Positions 23,013 to 33,398 are shown, numbered from the stretch's first letter. The stretch: DNA of 41,465 nt from Pyropia haitanensis (GCA_008729055.1 SDUX01000126.1:1-41465); one strand, 5' to 3'. Notes: generated by a model not told the origin, from the sequence alone. Numbers and translations: made by a program.

Positions 23013-23330
23013 CGACGCTGGCCAACGTGCTCTTTGGCATCGTGTTTGGCCGCCGCCGCCACCGGTCGAGGTGGGGCGTGGACGCCACTCCCGCCGCTGG
23101 GGGCGAGCAGGGGGACCCCGCCGCAGTGGGGGGTGCCGCCGGTGGGGGTGCCGCCGGGGACGTAGAGGCCAAGCCCCCCGCGCCGATGAAGCTGCAGCAG
23201 GAGCTCGGCACCGCTGCCGAGTGGAGCATGGACTACTGGAAGGAGGACGAGCAGTGGTACTGGGACGACGCGACCGCCGAGATGGCCGTCCCCGACATGT
23301 CTCCGCCGACGCCCCCGCCTACGCCCCCGC
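23013..23330 (+). CDS. possible coding segment in ultra-GC-rich DNA, unrecognised
   Basis: Within a long plus frame (open 21926-23605, no early ATG) this stretch stands out: it includes a peptide rich in Trp, Tyr, Asp, Glu and Lys (TAAEWSMDYWKEDEQWYW at about 23209-23262), and its codons almost all end in G or C while A/T sits at positions 1 and 2. That is how real coding DNA looks in a GC-rich genome. An ATG at 23186 opens MKLQQELG. It could be an exon of a larger low-complexity protein; ends and introns cannot be set. No family recognised. Confidence 0.3.
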
Positions 23331-23605
23331 CTCAGGGCGGGAGAGGTGGCTGGGGGGGGGGCGGGACGCACCCACGGTGGATGCGTTTGCGCGACCGTGG
23401 CGGGGGTGAACTCCCCCGTGCGCTCCGCGAAAGGACGCCGCCATGCGACAGGTGTGTGGTGGTCCATGGTCGGAACAAGGGGACAAGCACGGTGGGGAAG
23501 GGAGATGCCGCGACCGTCGTCTCGTTTCCCACGGGGGTTCCCCCACCCAGCGTAGGCGCCCCGGCGGGAGTTCGTGACGTGTTGCCGGCCGAGGCCCCGC
23601 GGTGA

Positions 23606-26320
23606 CGACCACCCGCGCGAGGGCGTCGGTTGCCTGGGTCTGTACAGCACGAGCTAGCCCGTTGAGGCCAACTGTTGCCGACCGCCGGCGGGCGTCGGCG
23701 GAGCTGGCCGGGCGTGGGCAACGCTGCTCACTGAGACTGAATTCCCATGGCGGCGTGGGCGTGGCGGCAGCCGCGACGTGGGGGGGCAAGGGGGGGGGGA
23801 TGGGGGGGGGGAGAGCGCTCCGACCGGTGGGGGAGTGCGGGAGGAGGGTACGCGCGGGGGTGGGGGGGGGGAAGGGGGGGGAAGGGGGGGGGTACGCGGA
23901 GAGAGTGCGGGGGGGGGGGGACGTCATGGGCAGCGCGTGGCCGCCACAGGCGGCGGCATCCCCCCCCCCGCCGCCGCGCGCTATCCGTCGGCCGCCCGGT
24001 CCGCCGCGGCCGCCGCGGTGGCAGACTCGACCGCCGCGCGCCGCCGCCTGGCCGCCGCGGTGGGAGCGGCGGCCGACGAAGCGCCGCCGCTGACGGCGGC
24101 GGCGCTCGCGCTGCCGGCGGCGGCGACGGTCGCCACGGACGCCGCGGCGGTCGGCGCACGGACGTGCGGGGGCGGTGCGGCGGGGCTGGCCGTGGCGACG
24201 GCCGCCGCGGTGGGGTGTGGTGGCAGCCGCCGGTAGGGGGGGGAGGGCGGCGCGGCGCACCCCCATCGCGGACGTGGCCGCGGCGCCGATGCGCGGCTCG
24301 TGGACTGCCGTTCACGTCGCGGCGACCGCATCGGGGGGGGGGAGAGACTGGTGGGCGGGGGCAGGCGCCCGGGGGCGGCTGGGGGGGGGGCGAGCGGGGC
24401 GCCCACACCCCGCGGGCGGCCACCGCCGCCGCGGCAGCGGCGGCTGTGGCGGTCGCCCGCCCACCGCCCACCGCCTGCGCGGGGCAGTCGCGCCGCGCGG
24501 GTCGGTCGCCGCCACGCCCGCCGCTCGGCTGGCGGCGGCACCCGCCGTTGCTGCCGCCGTGGTCGGCGCCGCGGGCCGACGCGGCGGCGGTCGCGGCACG
24601 GCGGCTGGCCTGCTGGGGGTGACCCCGGCGTGGCCTCGCCCTGTGCACCCCTGTGCTCCTCGACGACCGGCGCCGTGCCGCCGCCGACGGCACCGCGCGC
24701 GTCGTTCCGCTCCATCCCGGCCACGCGCCGGTTGTCCCTGCGGAGGGGGTCATTGGCGGCGTGCGTCCCTCCCGCCCGACCGCGTGGAGGGGGCGGTTCA
24801 CCGTGCCGATGCGGGCCGCGCCGGTCGCCGCGGCTGCGGTGACGTGCGGGTGGCCGGCGGTGGCCGGCCAGCGTGCGTTGCCGCGCGGGGCGGTGCGGTC
24901 GCTGGGTGGGGCGGGGGGTCCAGGTGGCCCACACCCCGGCCGACGGTCTCCAAACGGCCACCGCCGGCGCGGCGCGGCCCACGCGGCGCAGCGCCAGCAC
25001 CGCGCTTGCCGGCCGGCGGCGCCGCCGGCCGCGGCACCAAGAGCGCGCGGCGGGCGCTGGCCGGCCGCCGCGGCGGCCGTCACGGCGTGCACGCCCCCGC
25101 GCGGCCGCACGGCGGCGCGCGCCGCGTCGAGACGGGGTACGACCACGCGGGGCGGCGCCTGGTGGCGCGGCGCCCCCAGTGTCGCCCGCCGCGCTCCCCG
25201 GTCAACCCGACGGGCAGCAGGCATGGGCGGGGTGGGCCCGACGCGCGGCGGCGGCGTCTGCTCTTCTCGCCGCCCCGCGGGGATCCCCCTGCGGACGCGA
25301 GCGTGGCGGTCGCCTCTGCAGACGCCACGCCGGCCAGCATCCGTGCGTGGGGCGACCTGCTCCCACGCGCTGCGTCGAGAGACGACTGGTGCCCTCTGCG
25401 GGTCCTTCCGGTCATCCCCTTCCCTCCTCTGAGGCCCCCCGTGCCGCAGCCAAAGGAACCACTGCAGCAGCCCGGTCTTGACTCCGCCTCCCCCCCGTCT
25501 GTCTCCGACCCTGTCCTCGCTCACGCCTGTTCCCCCCTCCCCTCCCCGTCACCGCCCGGCCCTTGACCCCACCTGGTGGGCCACAGTGGCGTCATGCCGT
25601 CGCCTCGGTGTGCCCTGTCGGTTCCCGCTCCTGCCACGCAGCCTCCCCCACCGTGCTGTGTCCGCGCTGGCAGCCCATGCAGCCCCGGGACATGATGCTG
25701 GTCGGCGCGGTGGGGGCCATCGTCGCCGCCTCAGGCCTGCGCTCCCGCCCTGTCGGGGGCGGCCTGGGCGCCGAGATGACGCTGCCGCCCGCATCGGGCC
25801 ACGTCCCGGCGGGAGACCTCGCGCTCTGTCCGGTTCCTTCCTGAGAACCCTGGCAAGAAGGGGGGGGGGGGGGGGGCAAGAAGTGCGTGGGTGTTACTGG
25901 GTGGCGGTGCTCCGCACGTCAGGGCAGGGGAGTGGGTGCTGCGCGGGGGGGGCACATGGGGAGAGGGCGTTGGGAGAAGACTGGCGCGGGAGCGGGGTGA
26001 GGCTTGCGCGGATGGGCGTGCTCTGCGCATGGGGAAGGGGGCGTTGGACAGGTGGGGTACGAAGAACGGGGAGGGGGGCGTTGGGCAGGTGGGGTACAAA
26101 GAAAGGTGTCGTAGAGGTAGGACGCGCGGGGGGGGGAGGCACCTATCCAATCGGCCCTCGCAGTAAGGCAGGATATCAGACGGGGTGGGCGCAACGTGCC
26201 TAGTAGCACTCTCATGGCTTTGCCACCCCCACCTCTACCCACCCGCCCACTTACTCCCCCCTGTTGTCGGTCCGCGGCGGCAAACGCCTCTGCGACCCAT
26301 GCGTGGGTGCCTGCCCGGCC
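23606..26320. other. ultra-GC-rich region, no gene assigned
   Basis: Composition here is so GC-rich that stop codons are rare and all strands look open (for example 23728-25524 minus and 24175-25566 plus). I find no motif, plausible start or conserved-looking peptide to choose a strand. From 25960 to 26110 a G-rich imperfect repeat of about 40-50 bp (GGCGTTGG-CAGGTGGGGTACAAAG) occurs two or three times. Confidence 0.4.
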
Positions 26321-26556
26321 CTACCCTCCGCCGCCATCCTTGCCGTCCGTCGCGTCGGGCAGCCGCTGGAAGCTCGCCTCTGCGTCCGCCAGCAGGTCTG
26401 CCTCGTCGTCCAGCTCCACGAAAATGCGCAGCGTCTGGCCCAGCTGCCCACCCACCCTACTCCCACAGCTTGACGCTCCGTGCGCTGTTGCCAGGGCTTT
26501 GGATGATTGGTCGACGGCCAGAACCACACACGCGTCACTCTGTGAAAGTACCCCAC

Positions 26557-27995
26557 TCACAATCCGGGCGCCGGCAGCGACCCCATCGGTGAGTTGTCCA
26601 CATTCAGCGCGTACAGCAGAGTGACGAGCCATCGCTTGGTCGTGGCGTCCTCGTCTAGGATCTTGGCAAATGTTCCATTCTGTAGCGCGTCAGGTAGGCA
26701 CCCCCGGAGCGCCTCTCGCGCACGCTGGTTGTCCGACAGCCGCAGGTAGCATCGGATCACGTGCTTGAGCAGCCGCGGCGACGGGGCCTCGACGAGCGCC
26801 GACACCATGTTGGCCAGCACGTTGGCGACCGCGAAGAAGCGTTCTGCGGCGGCACAAGTGTAGGCCAGGCCGTTCGCATCGAGGAGGATCTTTTGGACGA
26901 CAAAGGTGGCCACCGTCTTGGAGAGCTCCGACCCCGTCTCCATGATATGCAGGCACAGGGGGATGACTTCCGTCTGGAGTAGAAAGTTGACCACATCTGG
27001 GTCGTCCATCTTCACCAGCGCCCCAATGACGCCCAGCGACGTCAAGCGCAGGTACTCAAACGGCCGCGTTTTGGAGAGGGTGCTGAGAAAGGGGTAGAGG
27101 AAGAGGGGGATGTGGGCGGCTAGGAAGAGCGACCGCGTCTCGGGGTGGCTCGCCACACACTGCAGCAGCGCCAGCGAGTTGCACACCCGGTTGCTCGCAT
27201 GGGCGGTCAGGGCCGGCGGCAACAGGAGCGGGTAGATGGAGATAATCTCTTGCATAAGGGCGGCCACGGTGCCAAAGGAAGTCCACAGCATGGGTGCTAG
27301 GTCCGCACTGGCCTCACGCTTCTTGCTCAGTTCCAGCAGCGCGCTCTCTCTCTGCGGGCGGCACACAGAGGCGGGGCGCGGGGGGTGGGGGAGGCGAGGA
27401 GAGAGAGGGCGCAAGCGGTGAGCGCTGCCATGAACCCACACGGCGAGAGCCCAATGCGTGTGCACGGGAGTGAGCGTGGGACAAACAAAAATGATAGACG
27501 AGGAGAGCAAACCCGACCAGAAGACAAGGTCCATGAACACAGACAAAAAGTGGAAGAAAGAAAATAGTGTCGACACGAGCGCGTAAGCAAAGGAGAACAA
27601 AAAGGAAAGAGGCAAACGCAGGCATTCAAGTCCCACACAACAACACGCAGAGGCCAGGAAAAGCACAACTGTGTCGTGTGCGTCGACGGTCAACAAGCCC
27701 CAGCAACAACGTACACGCACAGAACAACCCCCTCTAGCCTACCCCATTGTAGACCAGCCATAGCCCCCAACCCTGATCCCCCCGCCCCCCCCCCCCCCCT
27801 CAGTGATACAGCCGGTGGCACCCGGCCACACCCCACCCCGCCGGGCCCCCCGCGCGCACGCCGCGACATCAGCGACGCGCCAGCCAGTGCGGTGCTCCCG
27901 AAAAGATGCAGACGGAGGGGACGCGCGTGTACCTTCGTCGGATCGGTCAGTTCCATGACCAGCTGGTGCACGTGGCGGTCATCGCCGTGCGACAT
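26557..27995 (-). CDS. CNOT9: CCR4-NOT complex subunit 9 (CAF40/RCD1)
   Basis: Exon 1 is 27995-27933, encoding 21 aa ending [12 protein letters not shown]; exon 2 begins at 27351 with [13 protein letters not shown] after a CGCCCGCAG acceptor. The 581-nt intron is phase 0. The product is 285 aa if it stops at the TGA 26559-26557. The family core is plainly conserved: [46 protein letters not shown], [16 protein letters not shown] text and [20 protein letters not shown]9 is an armadillo-repeat scaffold of the CCR4-NOT deadenylase that binds NOT1 and RNA-silencing or RNA-binding partners and acts in mRNA decay and repression. The usual length is near 300 aa. A second reading splices from a GTGAGT overlapping the stop (exon ends 26561) to an acceptor before 26456, adding an acidic tail that ends at 26321 (329 aa). 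Confidence 0.95.
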
Positions 27996-27999
27996 GGCG

Positions 28000-28530
28000 G
28001 CGGCAGAGACGAGCCGCGCCGCAACCACCGATGCCGGCAGGAGCGGAGACGACGACACCCCACAGGCGGCGCGGACAAAACACGACTCGGTACGGCAGGG
28101 CAAGCTGGCACGCCTTGGAACGGCCGGGCAGACTGCGAGGGGATGGGGGGGGGGGGGTCTGAACAGGAGGCGGCCCTCTGCCACATCATGGGCGCCCGCG
28201 TCGTCAGCGTCTCGAGGCGAAGGGTCGGGCGCGTGAGGCGCACAAGCCCGGGGATCTGGCGCGTTGCAAGGGCCTGCACGACACCCACGTAAGGGTGTTT
28301 CCAACGGTGGCGTACCAACTCGCGACCATCTCGCATATATTTTCGAACTTTTTCGTTTCAGACGCCACGTGCCTCTCGAAACCTTGTCGGCCAATGAGAG
28401 CGCAGCACGGGCTCGTGGGTCTCCGGTAGAGGCCCGATTTGGGCCGTCGATTCGGATTCAGACGGAAATAGAGTTGATGTAGTTGATTCAATTCTCGAGT
28501 GCCACGTACACAACAGAGATGGGGGCGAGT
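28000..28530. other. upstream region of CNOT9
   Basis: No ATG-started gene. A TATATA-like stretch near 28335-28345 and a CCAAT at 28391 lie 340-400 bp upstream of the CNOT9 start codon; these are weak promoter candidates. Confidence 0.3.
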
Positions 28531-28593
28531 TGGTCTATACCATGTCGGAAACGATCTTCCCCTCCTACTTCGTTTCCGAGATGGTCCAGACCA
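28531..28593. repeat. foldback with 24-nt arms
   Basis: Left arm 28531-28554, loop 28555-28569, right arm 28570-28593; 21 of 24 positions pair, including an unbroken 10-bp TCGGAAACGA stem next to the 15-nt loop. It would fold as a stable hairpin if transcribed. Confidence 0.8.
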
Positions 28594-28655
28594 TCGTCGG
28601 GAAAACGTACCACCCGTACTAGGGTATACTAGGCAGTACTCGTGGCTATTTTTTG
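28575..28655 (-). repeat. dispersed repeat, inverted relative to 31753-31832
   Basis: Read on the minus strand, CCACGAGTA...AGTATACCC.AGTA..GTGGTACGTTTTC.CGACGAT matches the plus strand at about 31755-31816 with scattered differences. It overlaps the right arm of the foldback, so both belong to one small repeat family. Confidence 0.55.
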
Positions 28656-29160
28656 TACTGCGCATGTACTGTACGGTAGCTCGTTTACTTGTGGTCGGCT
28701 GTGGTCTGCTGGTGGTTCGCGTCGGCGGGCGGCTGGAGCCGGGTCCGACAGAAAGGTGGGCTACATGTCCGTGAGTGCCCAATTCAGCTGTAAAACCGGG
28801 ACACCAGGAAGACTCCACCACCCCAGGGGAGGACTCAGCCGCCGAGGGGGTGGGGGGCACCGCCGTGGGAGGGTGCGAGGCAGGCCTGAGGAGCCGAACT
28901 GCGCACGAATATCGCCGAATTATCAACGGATTGCGCGCGACTTGCCCCGATTCCAGCTTCGCGACACCACTTCTGTCACACGTCCAACAGCAAGCACTCG
29001 CAGCCGCTCTCCACGCGCTCCCTTCTCACACCTCGGTTGGTCGAAGTCTCGACCAATGCTCGCCGGTCACGCATCGAGTGCGTTGTCGTCTTGCGGGTGG
29101 ACTCCCGGATCATCTCCCCTGCAGCTGAAAAGGTCCCCATGCACGAACGCACAGCACGGC

Positions 29161-30195
29161 GCCCCGGGGAGCCCCACCCGAGAGCACAGCGCGCACTGGG
29201 GCAGCCTAACAGCACGGGTGCGCGGCGCGCACGCCCGGCAGAGAGCTCCTGGAGCATCGTGTAAGGGGGTGCGGGGGGGGGGGGGGGGACAGGCGGGGCG
29301 GGGAGGGGTCTGGTACGAGGGCGGCCCCCGCGGAATCGTTCCTGGACGGAAAATCTATGCTTTCTTGCAACGTACAGTATTTTCCGTGAGTGACGTAGCC
29401 ACCACAGATACTGCCGCGCGGTCTGTTGACAGGTGTTGTGAGCGCGGTTCGTAGCATAGTGCACGTGGTCCCCCGGAGAGCCCCACCTGAGAGCAGAGCG
29501 CGCACTGGGGCAGCCTAACAGCACGGGTGCGCGGCGCGCACGCCCGGCAGAGAGCTCCTGGAGCATCGTGTAAGGGGGTGCGGGGGGGGGGGGGGGGGAC
29601 AGGCGGGGCGGGGAGGGGTCTGGTACGAGAGCGGCCCCCGCGGAATCGTTCCTGGACGGAAAATCTATGCTTTCTTGCAACGTACAGTATTTTCCGTGAG
29701 TGACGTAGCCACCACAGATACTGCCGCGCGGTCTGTTGACAGGTGTTGTGAGCGCGGTTCGTAGCATAGTGCACGTGGTCCCCCGGAGAGCCCCACCTGA
29801 GAGCAGAGCGCGCACTGGGGCAGCCTAACAGCACGGGTGCGCGGCGCGCACGCCCGGCAGAGAGCTCCTGGAGCATCGTGTAAGGGGGTGCGGGGGGGGG
29901 GGGGGGGGACAGGCGGGGCGGGGAGGGGTCTGGTACGAGAGCGGCCCCCGCGGAATCGTTCCTGGACGGAAAATCTATGCTTTCTTGCAACGTACAGTAT
30001 TTTCCGTGAGTGACGTAGCCACCACAGATACTGCCGCGCGGTCTGTTGACAGGTGTTGTGAGCGCGGTTCGTAGCATAGTGCACGTGGTCCCCCGGAGAG
30101 CCCCACCTGAGAGCAGAGCGCGCACTGGGGCAGCCTAACAGCACGGGTGCGCGGCGCGCACGCCCGGCAGAGAGCTCCTGGAGCACCCTGTGAGG
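29161..30195. repeat. 310-bp tandem satellite, three full units and a partial fourth
   Basis: GCACGTGGTC recurs at 29461, 29771 and 30081, an exact 310-bp period. Each unit has GCACTGGGGCAGCCTAACAG, a G-run of variable length, and GGAAAATCTATGC...GTATTTTCC, a 7-bp inverted repeat, followed by GAGTGACGTAGCC. Units 2 and 3 are nearly identical; the first is slightly diverged. Since 310 is not a multiple of three, the long minus-strand frames crossing it read each unit in a different frame and are not genes. Confidence 0.92.
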
Positions 30196-30469
30196 GGGGT
30201 GCGGGGTGGGGAAGGGCGGGCGGGGGGGGCGCTCCAGCAGACAGGCGGGGGATGGACTTCTGAGCCCGGGCGTTGACCTGCCAAGCCAACCTCCATCTCC
30301 CACTCCCACTCTCGAGCTTCCCCCCCCCCGCCCTCCCCTTCCCTCTTCACGTGCCCCACGCCCCCCTCTCCACCATCCCACCACCCCCCCCCCCCCCCAC
30401 CGTCTTCTTTTCCACACCTGCGTGCATCTGCTGGTGGCGGCTGCTTTTCACCGCACGGGTGGCGCCTCC

Positions 30470-30935
30470 AAGCTGGAGCCTTTTTTTTTGGCCGCGGCGC
30501 TTCGCGTCTGTCTGTTGGTGCTGGCGTCCTTCGCCCTGCTGGTGCTTTTCTTTTGTTGCCGCGGCGGGTCGCGTCCGTCCGTCTGCTGGTGGCTGCCGCC
30601 CCGCTGGCGCCTTTCTTCTTTTGTGCCGGCTGGCCGCCTCTGTCTGTCGGTGCTGGCGGCCGCCCCCCTGCTGGCTCCTTTCTTCTTTTTCCGCGGCGGG
30701 GCGCTTCTGTCTGTTGGTGCTGGCGGCTTGCCACTTTGCTGGTGGTCTTTCTCTGTTGCCGCGGCGGGCCGCGTCTGTCCGTCGGTGCTGGCGGCCGCCC
30801 CCCTGCTGGCTCCTTTCTTCTTTTTCCGCGGCGGGGCGCGTCTGTCTGTTAGGGCTGGCGGCCTGCCGCTCTGCTGGTGGTCGTTCTCTGTTGCCGCGGC
30901 GGGCCGCGTCTGTCTGTCGGTGCTGGCCTTTTCTT
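30470..30935. repeat. 67-bp minisatellite, about seven units
   Basis: CCGCGG cores fall at about 30492, 30559, (30625 degenerate), 30691, 30759, 30826 and 30893, each followed by GTCTGTCTGTYGGTGCTGGCGG. Alternate units (TTTTTCCGCGG and GTTGCCGCGG types) form a dimeric repeat of about 134 bp. Confidence 0.85.
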
Positions 30936-30969
30936 GTCTATTATATGTGTATCGTTGTGTTGTTGTTTA

Positions 30970-31015
30970 GTTGGGCGTGGGCTTGGGCGTGGGCGTAGGC
31001 GTGGGCGTGGGGTGC
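30970..31015 (+). repeat. (GGGCGT)n microsatellite
   Basis: Six or seven imperfect TGGGCG(T) units. This is not enough to call an interstitial telomere. Confidence 0.8.
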
Positions 31016-31233
31016 GTGCGTACCATGGACGGCACCATGTGGGGAGCGCTGAGTGCGCCGTGGAGGGTAGCTGGTGGCCACCCCGATGCGTGCTGGCAGG
31101 AGGGTGCGGCTGGGGCCACGCCGGTGGGCCCGTCCGCTCCCCTCCCTGGAGCTGCTAGAGGGGCGTACCGGGGGGAGCCTGGAGTGCCCAGCACGCCGGC
31201 GCCCCCCCCCCGCTCCCCCCTCTCCGGCCAAAG

Positions 31234-31435
31234 GGGGTGGGGGGGGGGGCGGGGACAGAGAGGGCGGGGAGGGGTCTGTTACTAGAGCGGCCCCCGGGGA
31301 ATCATGCCTGGACGAAAAATCTATGCTTTTTTGCAACGTACAGTATTTTCCGTGGGTGACGTAGCCACCACAGGGACCGCCGCGTGGTCTGTTGTCAGGC
31401 GCTCTCAGCGCTATTCGTAGCATAGTGGGCGTGGT
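31234..31435. repeat. diverged outlying copy of the 310-bp satellite
   Basis: It shares with the array GGCGGGGAGGGGTCTGTTAC, ATCTATGCTTTYTTGCAACG, the GTATTTTCC arm, GACGTAGCCACCACAG and ATTCGTAGCATAGTG. The start of the unit is replaced by unrelated sequence. Confidence 0.8.
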
Positions 31436-32244
31436 CAACGTAGTGATCGGTGGGCCAGATACGCAGCGTGACATGACAACGGTACGCGAGGGCTCTCAGG
31501 TCGCGATAAGTAGCTCTCCACAACTTCTTCTTGGGTATACTGGCGACCGTGACATGTCCGCACACCCCCTCCCAGAGGCGTCGTGGAGAGGGGTTCAGGA
31601 GTATACTGGTCAGGCGATGTATCCCCAATTGGAAGAATGGCCTCTGTGAGAGGGTCTAGTACACGCCGTTCTCGAGATACGCGTCCGCGAATATTTGTAC
31701 TGGGCCCATTTTAGACCATTTCAGCCCAATCTGGGGTGCTGTGTGGTACCAACCACGAGTATCCCGCAGTATACCCCAGTAGCAGTGGTACGTTTTCGCG
31801 ACGATCTTGTTTCGGCTTGTGGGACGCCATATTGGGCTAGAACTGGCCCGCTTTGAATGTTTCGCGGCACGTTTGAAAGCTTTGAGACATGATTCGACGG
31901 TTGTATCTACGTTTTGGAGCGCACTGCAGGGGGGGCGTATGATGGTGCTGTGCCGGCCCGATCGGCACAGTTGCTGGCGCCCTCTCGCGTGGATCCTTCT
32001 GGCTGGGGACTGTCACACGTCTGGCAGCCTGGTGTCGACGACCGCCAACACGTACCGTGCGCAGCTGTGCGCATGTCGTCCAGGGGGAGTGGGCGAGGTT
32101 GTGGGGCGGCCGGGCGTGGCCAATCAGCCGCTCGATTGGGCGACGTGGGCGCAAACAGCAGCCTCGGGGCGGTCGCTTCGCGTCGGCCTGACGGCTGGTC
32201 TTCCAGGGGGTATGGAGGGGCGGCGGCGGCCCTGCGCGGCGGCC
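31436..32244. other. intergenic, no gene
   Basis: Less GC-rich DNA. GTATACTGG/GTATACC motifs occur at about 31538, 31602 and 31770, and 31753-31832 is the plus-strand member of the inverted dispersed repeat near 28.6 kb. No coding frame with support. Confidence 0.4.
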
Positions 32245-32530
32245 GTGGAACGTGATTTTGGGGGGGGGGGGGCGCTGACGGCCCCGGGATGGCCGATCCG
32301 CACCAGCCATCGTTGCCGCAGGCCCGGATTCTTGCGGGGGGGGCCGCTTGCGGTGTGCTGTTTGAGGGGGGGGGGGCGCCAACGACCCCGGGATGGCCGA
32401 TCCGCACCAGCCCCCCTAGCCGCTGGCCTGGATTCTTGCGGGGCGGGCCGCTTCTGGTGTGCTATTTGAGGGGGGGGGGGGCGCCAGCGGCCTGGAACCG
32501 GCTGATTCGACGCGACGGTCGGTGTCGCGT
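32245..32530. repeat. 103-bp tandem repeat, interrupted by copy C
   Basis: Units start with a G-run after TTTG at about 32257, 32361 and 32464 and contain GATGGCCGATCCGCACCAGC and GGATTCTTGCGGGG. A further degenerate unit lies right of copy C, at about 39930-39985. Confidence 0.8.
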
Positions 32531-32535
32531 GGGGT
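32531..32535. repeat. target site duplication, left (GGGGT)
   Basis: The 5 bp before the first base of the 5' LTR of copy C are repeated exactly at 39899-39903, after its 3' LTR. Confidence 0.9.
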
Positions 32536-32885
32536 TGTAAGGATATGCCCCTTAAATCCCCAAGACTGGAGCCTAGGGGATAAGGACTGGGGCCTCTCCT
32601 TCCCTGTCCTTCTCAGCCAACTCCTTCCAAGACGCATCAACTCCAAAGTAATCTGGGGCATGCCGCGGTGTCCGTCCGATAATCTACTACTAACGGACGG
32701 TCAGCACGGGAGCCGCGGATTGGCTAACCGACACTACCCTGACTCATCTGCCGACGGGTACAGTCTCCAACGGATCAACGGACTAACGGACCAAAAGACG
32801 AGCCACATCTCTGACGCGTCAGCAAGCCGGAACAATCTCCCCGTGGACCAATGGGAGCGACAAGACTTGCTGACCCACGGGAGAT

Positions 32886-32941
32886 ATTCGACCCGAAGAC
32901 TGGCGTCTGCTTACACGCCTCTGAGGCTTTTCGGGTCGAAT
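32886..32941 (+). promoter_or_regulatory. U3 stem-loop
   Basis: ATTCGACCCGAA and TTCGGGTCGAAT are perfect 12-bp arms around a 32-nt loop that contains a smaller GGCGT/ACGCC stem. The same region is found in the other LTRs. As U3 is transcribed at the 3' end of the genomic RNA, it could act there or as a DNA site. Confidence 0.5.
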
Positions 32942-33120
32942 GACGTGTGGGGCCAGCCGCGCGGCGCTACGAGCGCCGCACACCGTCCCCCCCCCGTTTG
33001 GGGCTTTCTGGTGGGGCGCCTTGGGGCGCACACGCCCACCCTTGCTTTGTTCTGAGAGCCCATGCTTTGTTTTGAGAGCTTTGGTGCCGTCCACCGGCAC
33101 GACGGGCAATCGCATGCTTT

Positions 33121-33154
33121 GGGGCACCCTGGGTGCCCCCCTGGGGGTATATAA
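33121..33154 (+). promoter_or_regulatory. LTR promoter: palindrome plus TATA box
   Basis: GGGGCACCC-T-GGGTGCCCC (33121-33139) is a perfect 19-bp palindrome, 8 bp upstream of TATATAA (33148-33154). Transcription would start near 33175-33185. Both motifs are kept in all five LTRs (TATA at 1585, 8094, 14601 and 39652). Confidence 0.7.
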
Positions 33155-33356
33155 TGCGTGAGTGTGGGCGCCACCGGGAGAGACCTCGGGGGAACAACCA
33201 CAGACAGAGACACAAAGACCTCCTTTACCTTCGACCCCCTCGACCCTCACCGACGTCACGCCCATCCTCTTCCCCACCCCCATCACCGTCATCCCACCCG
33301 TCACCTTCCCCGCGCCCGGCATCCTCATTGGTGCACGGGTTGCTGACACCGGCGCC

Positions 33357-33359
33357 AGT
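33357..33359 (+). promoter_or_regulatory. predicted splice donor in U5
   Basis: GCCA|GTACGT: GT at 33358-33359. Joined to the acceptor ending at 33634 it removes 277 nt, including the primer site, and forms an ATG at the junction in the context GGCGCCATGA. It is conserved in the LTRs upstream of A and B. Confidence 0.5.
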
Positions 33360-33398
33360 ACGTTGAGGGCTGCCCGTGTGTGGGTGGTGCCTCACATG

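Larger units (their letters stand above)
32536..33396 (+). repeat. 5' LTR of copy C
   Basis: 861 bp, TGTAAGG to CTCACA. U3 holds a 12-bp inverted repeat (32886-32897 and 32930-32941), two direct repeats of TGCTTTGTTYTGAGAGC, and a palindrome next to the TATA motif. Its transcribed 3' part supplies the leader and the predicted splice donor. Confidence 0.95.

Noticed and set aside
23728..25566. 598-codon minus and 463-codon plus frames
   Set aside because: Mutually overlapping in ultra-GC-rich DNA, Arg/Ala/Gly/Pro-rich, no ATG or domain support.
27352..27720. Hydrophobic N-terminal extension in frame with CNOT9 (possible membrane segments)
   Set aside because: It is intron 1 read through; the true first exon is at 27995-27933 and the CGCCCGCAG acceptor fits exactly.
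28204..28926. 240-codon minus frame upstream of CNOT9
   Set aside because: No ATG near its start, overlaps the foldback and dispersed repeat, composition looks like translated intergenic DNA.
28976..30417. Long minus-strand frames of 250-280 codons across the satellite
   Set aside because: They read the 310-bp unit in successive frames; openness comes from the repeat lacking stops, not from coding.
29161..31015. CRISPR-like array
   Set aside because: Units of 310 and 67 bp are directly tandem without unique spacers, and the genome is eukaryotic.
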